Below are positions 1 through 8,270 of a stretch of DNA of 35,977 nucleotides, in pieces (the stretch's first letter is position 1; every line of letters starts with the position of its first letter). The notes beneath the pieces are model-generated. The model worked only from the letters and a program-made list of their open reading frames with translations, ran no database searches and was not told the origin of the DNA. This DNA comes from Chitinophaga pinensis. Lineage in GTDB: Bacteria; Bacteroidota; Bacteroidia; B-17B0; Aurantibacillaceae. The translations under genes and the position numbers were made by a program. The stretch covers positions 1 through 35,977 of the forward strand of contig CAMCZO010000022.1 in the NCBI GenBank assembly GCA_945887955.1, written 5' to 3'.

Positions 1-2571
1 ACAGTTGGCACTATTACTGAAATATATGACTTTATGCGTTTGCTCTTTGCTAGAGCTGGAGAAGCATATTCCTATAATACAGGCGAAAAAATGATTCGTT
101 ACAGTGATGATCAAATTGTTGATTTAATTATTGAAGATTATGATTTAAAAATAATTTATTTATTAGCTCCTATTGTTAAAGGTCGAAAGGGACATTACAG
201 AGAACTATTTGAAGACATTAGAAAGAAAGGATTTAATAAGGTTAGAATAGATGGTGAAATTTTTGACCTTAAACCCAAAATGCAGGTAGATCGATATAAA
301 ATTCACGACATAGAAATAGTGATAGATAGAATTGAAATTTTAAAAGAAATTAAACCTCGACTTTACCAATCTCTTCAAACTGCAATGAAACAAGGAAAGG
401 GAACGGTTATGGTTATTAATCATGAAGAAGAGATTTCTAAAACAAAGAAAAAAAATCAGTCCTTAGGTTTTGAAAAACCACGTTTTTTTAGTCGTTTTTT
501 GATGTGTCCAACTACCGGAATTAGTTATGACGAGCCAGCCCCTAATTTATTTTCTTTTAACTCGCCTTATGGTGCTTGTTCTAATTGTAATGGTTTAGGC
601 GAGATTTCTGAAATTGATATTACTAAAATTGTTTCAAATCAAAAACTTTCTATCTCAAAAGGAGCTATTGCTCCAATTGGACCTAAAAAAGTTGGTGGCA
701 CCTGGATTTTTAAACAATTAGAAGCGATTGGACAAGCATACGGATTTACATTAGATACACCTTTTGAAGAGATTGATGATCACGCGGTAAATGTATTGTT
801 TTATGGCAGCGACGAATTATTTAAAGTAACCACTGAAGGAGGAAGTTATGATGCCAATTTTGAAGGTATTGCCACTTTTATTACTCGGCAATCTGAAGAT
901 GATCCAAGTCCAGCCATGTTAAAATGGGCTCAAGGGTTTACCGATAAAAAAGCTTGTCCTGAATGCAATGGGGCTCGTTTAAAAAAAGAAGCATTATATT
1001 TTAAAATAGATAATAAAAATATTTCAGAATTATCTGCCTTGGATATTTCGATATTACAACTTTGGTTTAATAACATCGAAAATCGCTTATCAAAAAAGCA
1101 AAATATAATTGCTAAAGAAGTGTTAAAAGAAATTCGTTCAAGAATTCAATTCTTAATGGAGGTTGGTTTAAATTATGTAACCATTAATCGCTCCTCTAAA
1201 TCGCTCAGTGGAGGAGAGGCTCAAAGAATTCGTTTAGCTACTCAAATAGGCTCTCAATTAGTTGGTGTTTTGTATATTTTAGATGAACCTAGTATTGGCC
1301 TTCATCAACGAGATAATATGAGATTGATTGATGCACTTAAAAATTTACGTGATGTGGGTAATAGTGTATTGGTTGTTGAGCATGATAAAGATATGATTAT
1401 TGAAAGCGATTATGTGATTGATATTGGTCCTGGTGCCGGAGTTCATGGTGGGAGAGTAGTTGCAGCTGCTAAGCCTAAAGAAATGTTAAAGTTTGATACC
1501 ATGACTGCAAATTATATTACGGGCAAAAAAAAGATTGAATTGCCTAAATTACGTCGCAAAGGAAATGGAAAAAAGATAGTATTAAAAGGCTGTACTGGAC
1601 ATAATTTAAAAAATGTAAATATTGATTTACCATTAGGAAAATTTATCTGTGTAACAGGAGTAAGCGGAAGCGGAAAAAGTAGTTTAATTAACGAAACGCT
1701 GTATCCAATTTTGTCATCATATTTTTATAATTCAGAAAAAAAACCTTTGCCTCATCAATCTATCATTGGTTTAGATTTAATTGATAAAGTAATTGAAATT
1801 AATCAATCTCCTATTGGAAGAACGCCTCGGAGTAACCCGGCAACTTATACCAATGTTTTTTCTGACATAAGAAATTTATTTTCAGAAATACCCGAATCTA
1901 AAATTAGGGGATATAAGCCTGGTCGTTTTTCATTTAATGTAAAAGGAGGTAGGTGCGAAACATGCGGTGGTGCTGGAGTAAAGACAATAGAAATGAATTT
2001 TTTACCTGACGTTTATGTTAATTGCGATGTTTGTAATGGAAAAAGATATAATAGAGAAACAATCGAAATTAGATATAAAGGCAAATCAATTAGTGATGTG
2101 TTGAATATGACAATTGATGAAGCTTGTTCTTTTTTCGAAAATTTACCGTCTATTTACCGACAAATTAAAACTTTACAAGATGTAGGGCTAGGTTACATTA
2201 CTTTAGGACAGCAAGCCACAACTTTAAGTGGAGGAGAAGCACAACGAGTAAAACTATCAACCGAACTTAGTAAACGAGATACTGGAAATACATTTTATAT
2301 TTTAGATGAACCAACCACCGGTTTGCATTTTGAAGACATTCGAATTTTATTAGAAGTTTTAAATAGATTAGTTGATAATGGAAATACAGTTTTGGTAATT
2401 GAGCATAATATGGATATTATTAAGGTAGCCGATTACATTATAGATCTCGGGCCAGAAGGTGGAAAGGGTGGAGGAGAGATTCTTTTTGCAGGAACACCAG
2501 AAGAGTTAGTTAAGGTTAAAACGGGTTATACGGCTGCTTTTTTAAAAAAAGAATTATTAAATTCTAATTAA
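1..2571 (+). CDS. uvrA: Excinuclease ABC subunit A (UvrA), 5' end cut off by window
   Basis: UvrA is the damage-sensing ABC ATPase of nucleotide excision repair and loads UvrB on lesions in the cytoplasm. The reading frame is open from base 1, beginning TVGTITEIYDF, so the ATG at 34 is internal. 856 residues are visible, and roughly the first 100 (including the first Walker A) lie outside the window. Seen in order: Cys-rich CSNCNGLGE and CPECNGARL knuckles (near 577 and 955), first ABC signature LSGGEAQR (near 1204) followed by LYILDEPS, second Walker A GVSGSGKSS (near 1657), the CETCGGAG/CDVCNGKRYN zinc finger (1954-2050), and second signature LSGGEAQR (near 2225) with YILDEPTTGLH. This doubled arrangement is specific to UvrA. 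The stop is TAA at 2569-2571, followed by an AT-rich gap with the promoter of the next genes. There is no sign of damage in the visible part. Confidence 0.97.
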   Translation, partial: TVGTITEIYDFMRLLFARAGEAYSYNTGEKMIRYSDDQIVDLIIEDYDLKIIYLLAPIVKGRKGHYRELFEDIRKKGFNKVRIDGEIFDLKPKMQVDRYKIHDIEIVIDRIEILKEIKPRLYQSLQTAMKQGKGTVMVINHEEEISKTKKKNQSLGFEKPRFFSRFLMCPTTGISYDEPAPNLFSFNSPYGACSNCNGLGEISEIDITKIVSNQKLSISKGAIAPIGPKKVGGTWIFKQLEAIGQAYGFTLDTPFEEIDDHAVNVLFYGSDELFKVTTEGGSYDANFEGIATFITRQSEDDPSPAMLKWAQGFTDKKACPECNGARLKKEALYFKIDNKNISELSALDISILQLWFNNIENRLSKKQNIIAKEVLKEIRSRIQFLMEVGLNYVTINRSSKSLSGGEAQRIRLATQIGSQLVGVLYILDEPSIGLHQRDNMRLIDALKNLRDVGNSVLVVEHDKDMIIESDYVIDIGPGAGVHGGRVVAAAKPKEMLKFDTMTANYITGKKKIELPKLRRKGNGKKIVLKGCTGHNLKNVNIDLPLGKFICVTGVSGSGKSSLINETLYPILSSYFYNSEKKPLPHQSIIGLDLIDKVIEINQSPIGRTPRSNPATYTNVFSDIRNLFSEIPESKIRGYKPGRFSFNVKGGRCETCGGAGVKTIEMNFLPDVYVNCDVCNGKRYNRETIEIRYKGKSISDVLNMTIDEACSFFENLPSIYRQIKTLQDVGLGYITLGQQATTLSGGEAQRVKLSTELSKRDTGNTFYILDEPTTGLHFEDIRILLEVLNRLVDNGNTVLVIEHNMDIIKVADYIIDLGPEGGKGGGEILFAGTPEELVKVKTGYTAAFLKKELLNSN

Positions 2572-2598
2572 ATATTGATTTTATCTTATTTATTTTAA

Positions 2599-2631
2599 TT
2601 GCCTTATAAATAGTAGATTTCATTATTTTTG
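2599..2631 (+). promoter_or_regulatory. Candidate Bacteroidota-type promoter for remnant/adhesin pair
   Basis: TTG at 2599-2601 is followed after 22 bases by TATTTTTG at 2624-2631, matching the Bacteroidota sigma consensus TTG-N17-23-TAnnTTTG. It sits about 57 bases upstream of the ATG at 2689 and downstream of the uvrA stop. It would drive both the truncated DUF7948 reading frame and the overlapping adhesin. The match is by eye in AT-rich DNA, so a chance hit is possible. Confidence 0.5.
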
Positions 2632-2688
2632 TTTATATTTATAATTGAATTCATTTTAATTTTTAATTTTTAAATTAATTATTTTATA

Positions 2689-3066
2689 ATGAAATTAAAA
2701 CTATTGAATAAGAACACATTTAAAATTATAATTTTATTTTCTTCAGGTGTTTTTGCCAATAACCCCCCTAATTACCCCAAAGGCTTTAGCCCTAAAACTA
2801 ACAGTGGCATTAGCTTTACCGAAAACAAAGGGCAAATACACGATCAAAATTATAAATTACGCCCCGATGTTTTGTTTGGTGGCAGCGATGGTAATCTTGT
2901 TTTTCATTTAAAAAACAATGGCATTTCTTATCAGTTAAATGGAGTAGATGCATGTATAAAACATGATGTTTTAACCAAAAGTATAGCAATATTAAATTAT
3001 TTAAAGATTTCAATTAGTGTTTTTGAAAAAATAAATAAATCAATTAATAACAAGTTAGTTTTATGA
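2689..3066 (+). pseudogene. Truncated N-terminus of a DUF7948/SBBP-type secreted protein
   Basis: This 125-residue frame opens with a signal peptide (MKLKLLNKNTFKIIILFSSG, then VFAN) and continues into the start of a large Bacteroidota secreted family, recognisable from PNYPKGFSPKTNSG, FTENKGQIHDQNY, PDVLFGGSDGN and FHLKNNGISYQL. Intact relatives (DUF7948 domain followed by SBBP or other repeats and a T9SS sorting domain) run for hundreds of residues. Here similarity stops at about residue 86 (nt ~2946), and the last 40 codons are low-complexity AT-rich sequence unlike the family. The conserved block (about 2755-2945) is visibly richer in G and C than its flanks, including six C in a row at 2763-2768. 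Its TGA stop overlaps the adhesin ATG (ATGA, 3063-3066), so it may survive as a translated leader. Family assignment is from recall of the motif; calling it a relic is inference. Confidence 0.7.
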
Positions 3067-6000
3067 CAAAAATAATTTTAGTTTTTTTGTTGTTTTTCTA
3101 TTGTTTTCATGCAAATAGTCAAGCTGGAATTGCTGGCTGTAACAATGCTCAAAATATTTGTACAAATCCTAATTTTTTATTTCAAGGTAATATCCCTGGT
3201 TCCGGATTAAATGCTGGCTTAAATATTAGTAATCCTGCTGGTTGTTTACAAACAAACGGACCAAGGCCACAATGGTTAATTTTAACTGTTAGTGTTTCTG
3301 GTAATTTGGGTTTTATTTTTGGAGCGCCAAGTAGTCCTAACCCTCAAATTGGTTATTATGATTGGGCTATGTGGCCATATACACTTAGTACTTGTGTTAA
3401 TATTTTTAATAATACGTTACCGCCTGTTTCTTGTAACTGGAATACATCACAAAATGGTGGAACAGGAATGGGTGCAGTTCCACCAACAGGAAATGTTGGA
3501 AATTACCAACCTTCATTACCAGTTTTAGCAGGTCAGCAATTTTTAATTTTAATTTCTAATTATAGTAATATAAATACACTTGTTTCATTTACGAGTACTG
3601 GTACAGCTAGTTTAACTTGTGGTTCAAGTACTGTAATTTGTACTGGTGTTACAACTACAGTAACACCTATAGGCTTTGTTAATTTATTAAATCAAACGTA
3701 TAGCCTTCAACCCGGAGGTTTAACAAATGCAACAGGAATTTTTTCTGTTACACCTCTTATTTCAACAACGTACACTATTATTGGTTCAGGATTAAATACT
3801 CAAAGTATTCAGGCAACTCAAACAAGCACAACAAATGTAACAGTGATTACTATTTCTTCGAATATTACCACTAACTCTGTTTCATGTTATGGAAATTCTA
3901 CAGGTTCGTCTTCTGTTACGGTTAATGGTGGCACAAGCCCTTATACCTATACTTGGTTGCCAACAGGAGGCAATGCCACAACTGCTATTAATTTAAGTGC
4001 CGGTAATTATTCTTGTCAACTAAAAGATTTAAATAATTGCGTGCTTACCAAAACATTAACAATTGCCGAACCTTCAGCTTCATTAACAGCAGTAATTTCT
4101 ACAAATTCTGTTTTATGTTTTGGAAGTCCTTCAGGTTCGGTTTCAGCAACAGTTAATGGAGGCACAAGCCCTTATACCTATACCTGGTTGCCAACAGGAG
4201 GTAATGCCACAACTGCTTTTAATATGAGTGCTGGTAATTATTCTTTTCAATTAATTGATCTAAATAATTGTACACTTACCGAAACATTAACTATTACTCA
4301 ACCCTCAGCCTCACTAACAACAGTTATTGCTACAAATTCTGTTTTATGTTATGGAACTTCAACAGGTTCGGTTTCGGTAATAGCTAATGGTGGCACAAGT
4401 CCTTATACCTATACCTGGGTTCCAGCAGTTGGCAGTTTATCTGTTGCGCTTAATCTTATTGCGGGTAATAATTATCAGGTGCAAGTAAAAGACGCTAATA
4501 ATTGCACGAGTATTAAAACATACACAATTGCTCAACCCTCAGCTTCATTAACAGCAATAATTGCTACAAATTCTGTTTTATGTTATGGAAATTCTACAGG
4601 TTCGGCTTTAGCGACAGTTAATGGAGGCACAAGCCCATATACCTATACCTGGTCGCCAACAGGAGGTAATACCTTAACTGCAATTAATTTTAGTGCTGCT
4701 ACTTATTCTTTTCAAGTAACAGATTTAAATAATTGTACACTTACCAAAACATTAACTATTGCCCAACCTTCAGCTTCATTAACAGCAGTAATTGCTACAA
4801 ATTCTGTTTTATGTTTTGGAAGTTCTACAGGTTCGGCTTTAGCAACAGTTAATGGCGGCACAAGCCCTTATACCTATACGTGGATTCCAACAGGAGGCAA
4901 TGCCACAACTGCTATTAATATGAGTGCTGGTAATTATTCTATTCAAATAACAGATATAAATAATTGCACGCTTACCGAATCATTAACTATTACTCAACCT
5001 TCAGCTTCATTATCAGCTGTAATTTCAACAAACTCTGTTTTATGTTATGGAAATGCTTCAGGTTCGGCTTCAGTACTAGTTAATGGAGGCACAAACCCCT
5101 ATACCTATACATGGTCACCAACAGGAGGAAATTCGCTAACCGCAATAAATTTGATTACAGGTTTTTATTTTTTGCAAATAACAGATTTAAATAATTGTAC
5201 ACTTACCAAAACATTAACTATTGCTCAACCTTCATCTTCATTAACCGCAGTAATTGCTACTAATTCTGTTTTATGTTATGGGAATTCTACAGGTTATGCT
5301 TTAGCAACAGTTAATGGCGGCACAGGTCCTTATAGCTTTTCATGGACTCCAACAGGAGGTAATACCTTAACTGCTATTAATTTGAGTGTTGGTAATTATT
5401 CTTTTCAAGTAACAGATTTAAATAACTGTTCACTGACCAAAACATTAACTATTGCTCAACCGTCAAATTCTTTAACAGCAACAATTGCATCTAATAGTAT
5501 TTTATGTTACGGGTATTCAACAGGTTCAGCTACTGCAACTGTAAATGGAGGAACCTTACCCTATTTAAATTCTTGGTTACCATTTGGAGGAACTAATAAC
5601 TTTGCTACCAGTCTTATATCAGGTACTTATACCTTTCAAATAACAGATTTAAATAATTGTACACTTTCTTCAACCGTAATGATTTCTGAACCATCTAATT
5701 CGTTAACAGCATCAATTGCTTCTAATAGTATTTTGTGTTTTGGAAACGCAACAGGTTCGGCTTCAGTATCAGCTAATGGAGGAACTAGTCCCTTTACCTA
5801 TACTTGGTTACCATCAGGTGGCACAGGAACTGTTACCAATAATCGAATAGCTGGTAATTATTGGGTACAAATAAAGGATAATAACAATTGCCCAATAATT
5901 CCTAGTCCCACAGTATTTATTTCACAGCCTTTATTCCCATTAAGTTCATCGGTAATATCTAATAGTATTTTGTGTTATGGAAATACAACTGGCACTGCAT

Positions 6001-7400
6001 CAGTTAATTTAATAGGCGGCACAGGCCCTTATACTTATACCTGGTTACCTAATAGCGTAAATACTTTTACTGCTAACAATTTAGCTGCTGGAAATTATTC
6101 TATTCAAATGAGTGATGCGAATAATTGTAAATTAACTGCGTCTGTTTCTATAAATGGGCCTAGTCTTTTAACTTCTACTGTTAATTCTCAAGGTTTATGT
6201 TTAAATAAAACAACAACATTAATTGCTCTTGTTAATGGAGGCACATTGCCTTATTCTTATTTTTGGAACACAGTAGCTGGAAATTATTCAGCTGCAGTTA
6301 ATTCGACGGTAACGGTAACTTATACATTAAATGTGATAGACGCAAATGGTTGTAGTGCTCCAATAGATACAGCTACGGCATATTTACCAATACCAATTTC
6401 ACTTATAATCTCTCCAATTCAAACTATTTGCCCAACCAGTTCAGCTCAATTGTCTGTTAATGCTTCAGGCGGTTTGTCTAATTATACATACAAATGGTTA
6501 CCTGGTAATTGGCAGGGACCTACTTTAGGGGTAACTATATTAAACCTCACCATTTATTCGGTAACGGTTTGGGATGGTTGCGTTTCACCTAAAACGGCAA
6601 CTACAAGTGTGTCTCTTTATCCCATTGGGAGTCCAAGTATTATTCCTTCTTCTTATTATGGCTGTTCGCCACACTGCGTTGAGTTTATTAATCCAGCTTT
6701 AAATTCTACATTGGCAATTCAAAAAACTTTTTGGAGTTTTGGAGATATAATAACGAGTGGCATAATCACACCAACAATATGTTTTGATAAGGATGGTTTT
6801 TATAATGTGACTAATTCTTATACGACCCAACAAGGGTGTTTTAATAAAGCCGAAATGAATGGGCAAATTAGTGTATTAAAAACGCCAATTGCGAATTTTG
6901 AATTAGAAAAAACTGAAATTAATTACTTAACTCCAACGATGAAATTTAATAATCAGTCTATAAACTCTAATTTTTATATTTGGAATTTTGCAGATAGAGA
7001 CCAAAGCTATGAAACTCATCCTTCATATAATTTTGATGAGCCAGGGTTTTATAAAATAACCCTAATTGCTAAAAATAGTAATTGTTCAGACACCATATCT
7101 AAATTGGTAGAATCTAAACCTGTTTTTTCTTTTTATGCACCTAATTCGTTTTCACCAAATGATGATGATAAAAATGATATTTTTTTACCAGTAGGCGAAG
7201 GTTGGAAAAAAAACACCTATAACTTAATGGTTTTTGATCGTTGGGGTAATAAAATATTTGACTCAGGAGAAAATTATGTTGGTTGGGATGGAAAAAATAA
7301 TTCGAAATACATGGGCGCAGGTGTTTATATTTGGAAGGTAAGTTTGTTTGACTATTTAGGCAATCCTCATTTATATACCGGACACGTTACTATTTATTAA
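3063..7400 (+). CDS. T9SS-secreted SprB-repeat adhesin with gliding-type C-terminal sorting domain
   Basis: A 1445-residue surface protein. Residues 1-20 form a signal peptide (MTKIILVFLLFFYCFHANSQ). An N-terminal domain of about 250 residues contains Cys-Asn motifs and has no family I can name. It is followed by ten SprB-type repeats of about 77 residues (near 266-1035), a degenerate eleventh, and two PKD-like segments near 1230 and 1310 (FWSFGD, YIWNFADRD). The protein ends in a type B sorting domain: FSPNDDDKNDIF, FDRWGNKIF, GWDGK, GVYIWKV. Proteins with this ending cross the outer membrane by T9SS; SprB of Flavobacterium johnsoniae is the mobile adhesin of gliding. The function here is therefore probably surface adhesion, perhaps gliding, although no gliding-motor gene lies in the window. 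The start overlaps the stop of the preceding remnant (ATGA), suggesting translational coupling, and the signal peptide begins exactly at this ATG. Confidence 0.93.
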   Translation: MTKIILVFLLFFYCFHANSQAGIAGCNNAQNICTNPNFLFQGNIPGSGLNAGLNISNPAGCLQTNGPRPQWLILTVSVSGNLGFIFGAPSSPNPQIGYYDWAMWPYTLSTCVNIFNNTLPPVSCNWNTSQNGGTGMGAVPPTGNVGNYQPSLPVLAGQQFLILISNYSNINTLVSFTSTGTASLTCGSSTVICTGVTTTVTPIGFVNLLNQTYSLQPGGLTNATGIFSVTPLISTTYTIIGSGLNTQSIQATQTSTTNVTVITISSNITTNSVSCYGNSTGSSSVTVNGGTSPYTYTWLPTGGNATTAINLSAGNYSCQLKDLNNCVLTKTLTIAEPSASLTAVISTNSVLCFGSPSGSVSATVNGGTSPYTYTWLPTGGNATTAFNMSAGNYSFQLIDLNNCTLTETLTITQPSASLTTVIATNSVLCYGTSTGSVSVIANGGTSPYTYTWVPAVGSLSVALNLIAGNNYQVQVKDANNCTSIKTYTIAQPSASLTAIIATNSVLCYGNSTGSALATVNGGTSPYTYTWSPTGGNTLTAINFSAATYSFQVTDLNNCTLTKTLTIAQPSASLTAVIATNSVLCFGSSTGSALATVNGGTSPYTYTWIPTGGNATTAINMSAGNYSIQITDINNCTLTESLTITQPSASLSAVISTNSVLCYGNASGSASVLVNGGTNPYTYTWSPTGGNSLTAINLITGFYFLQITDLNNCTLTKTLTIAQPSSSLTAVIATNSVLCYGNSTGYALATVNGGTGPYSFSWTPTGGNTLTAINLSVGNYSFQVTDLNNCSLTKTLTIAQPSNSLTATIASNSILCYGYSTGSATATVNGGTLPYLNSWLPFGGTNNFATSLISGTYTFQITDLNNCTLSSTVMISEPSNSLTASIASNSILCFGNATGSASVSANGGTSPFTYTWLPSGGTGTVTNNRIAGNYWVQIKDNNNCPIIPSPTVFISQPLFPLSSSVISNSILCYGNTTGTASVNLIGGTGPYTYTWLPNSVNTFTANNLAAGNYSIQMSDANNCKLTASVSINGPSLLTSTVNSQGLCLNKTTTLIALVNGGTLPYSYFWNTVAGNYSAAVNSTVTVTYTLNVIDANGCSAPIDTATAYLPIPISLIISPIQTICPTSSAQLSVNASGGLSNYTYKWLPGNWQGPTLGVTILNLTIYSVTVWDGCVSPKTATTSVSLYPIGSPSIIPSSYYGCSPHCVEFINPALNSTLAIQKTFWSFGDIITSGIITPTICFDKDGFYNVTNSYTTQQGCFNKAEMNGQISVLKTPIANFELEKTEINYLTPTMKFNNQSINSNFYIWNFADRDQSYETHPSYNFDEPGFYKITLIAKNSNCSDTISKLVESKPVFSFYAPNSFSPNDDDKNDIFLPVGEGWKKNTYNLMVFDRWGNKIFDSGENYVGWDGKNNSKYMGAGVYIWKVSLFDYLGNPHLYTGHVTIY
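3858..6168 (+). repeat. Ten in-frame tandem SprB-type repeats, period 231 bp
   Basis: The codon after the conserved LCYG/LCFG tyrosine or phenylalanine recurs at 3891, 4122, 4353, 4587, 4818, 5049, 5280, 5511, 5742 and 5979. The spacing is 231 bases except for single steps of 234 and 237. Each unit encodes TNSVLCYG..TG, then VNGGTSPYTYTW, then LSAGNYS and a closing NNC..T. Repeats 2 to 7 share long near-identical DNA stretches (for example the segment encoding GGTSPYTYTW), whereas 8 to 10 are more diverged. Each unit has two cysteines, one after NSVL and one in NNC, as is usual in SprB repeats. Confidence 0.92.
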
Positions 7401-7466
7401 ATTTTAAAATGGACAAAAGGAATAAAAAAGATCTGAAAATTAAGTTAATCTTTACAAAAATTTATT

Positions 7467-8270
7467 TTAAATATAAAGTTTAAGGTGAAATTTTTCTTTT
7501 ATTTCATTTTTAAAAAATACCATTCCAAAATAAAAAGTATCTATACTTAAAGTTACAGAATCATTTTGTATGATTTTATTCCAAGCTTTTGTCATTTCCT
7601 TGCTCCAATAAATATCGTCGAAAATAAATACACTGTTGTTGTGTTTTTTAGTTAAAGCTAAATTAAAATATTTAATAGTAGCCTCATAAGTATGATTTCC
7701 ATCTATGTATATAAAATCTAATTTGTTTAATACATTTAAAACTTTTGGAAGAGCGGAATCAAAATTATCATGAATAAACTGAATGTTTTTAAATTTATAA
7801 TTTTCTGAAAGTTGCCTCGCAAATTCAAATAAAGCCAAGCTGCCTTCTATGGTAATGATTGAAGATTTACTGTTTGCTTTAGCTAGATAAAGAGTGTTAA
7901 TTCCCAATGAAGTTCCTAGTTCAACAGCATTACTACAATTTAAAAAATTAACTAATCGATAAAGAATTTCTGATTGATGTTTACTGCTAATACCTATGGT
8001 TGCAATTGATTTTATTTTTCTTGATGATTTTTTTAAAAGTTTAGAGCCAGCACCAAAATCTTCTATAACTAGTTTTTTATGATTTTTAAATAAAGTATTT
8101 CTAATATTATTAAGGTATTCAAATTCATAAAAAACATTATTATTATAAAAAACTTCTTCGCATAATTGATAAGCAAATGGTGAATGAACACCATGCCCCT
8201 TTCGTTTGGCAATAAAAAAATGTTTAATATAACTGACGATTTGATGTCTATTAATTTTTAGTGCAAACAC
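7467..8270 (-). CDS. Class I SAM-dependent methyltransferase
   Basis: A 267-residue protein with the Bacteroidota N-terminal signature RKGHGVHSPFAY (23-34). It has a Rossmann SAM-binding motif AVELGTSLG (115-123), an acidic IDGNHTYEA block (189-197) and FIFDDIYWS, as in O-methyltransferase-like class I enzymes (COG4122 type). The substrate cannot be told. The start is GTG at 8270; there is no ATG before the conserved HGVHSPF motif, and this length fits relatives. The first 20 bases overlap the 3' end of the HTTM gene upstream, so the two are probably cotranscribed and translationally coupled. The 3' end faces the adhesin gene with a 66-base convergent gap in which I see no clear terminator. 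Confidence 0.85.
   Translation of the reverse strand: MFALKINRHQIVSYIKHFFIAKRKGHGVHSPFAYQLCEEVFYNNNVFYEFEYLNNIRNTLFKNHKKLVIEDFGAGSKLLKKSSRKIKSIATIGISSKHQSEILYRLVNFLNCSNAVELGTSLGINTLYLAKANSKSSIITIEGSLALFEFARQLSENYKFKNIQFIHDNFDSALPKVLNVLNKLDFIYIDGNHTYEATIKYFNLALTKKHNNSVFIFDDIYWSKEMTKAWNKIIQNDSVTLSIDTFYFGMVFFKNEIKEKFHLKLYI

Noticed and set aside
3858..6168. Regular direct repeats that might suggest a CRISPR or other non-coding array
   Set aside because: The period is 231 bases, the whole array is in frame in one long gene, and the units encode SprB domains with conserved cysteines.
7401..7466. Possible bidirectional terminator between the adhesin and the methyltransferase
   Set aside because: Only a 6-base AAAGAT/ATCTTT match with a long loop is visible; too weak to call.
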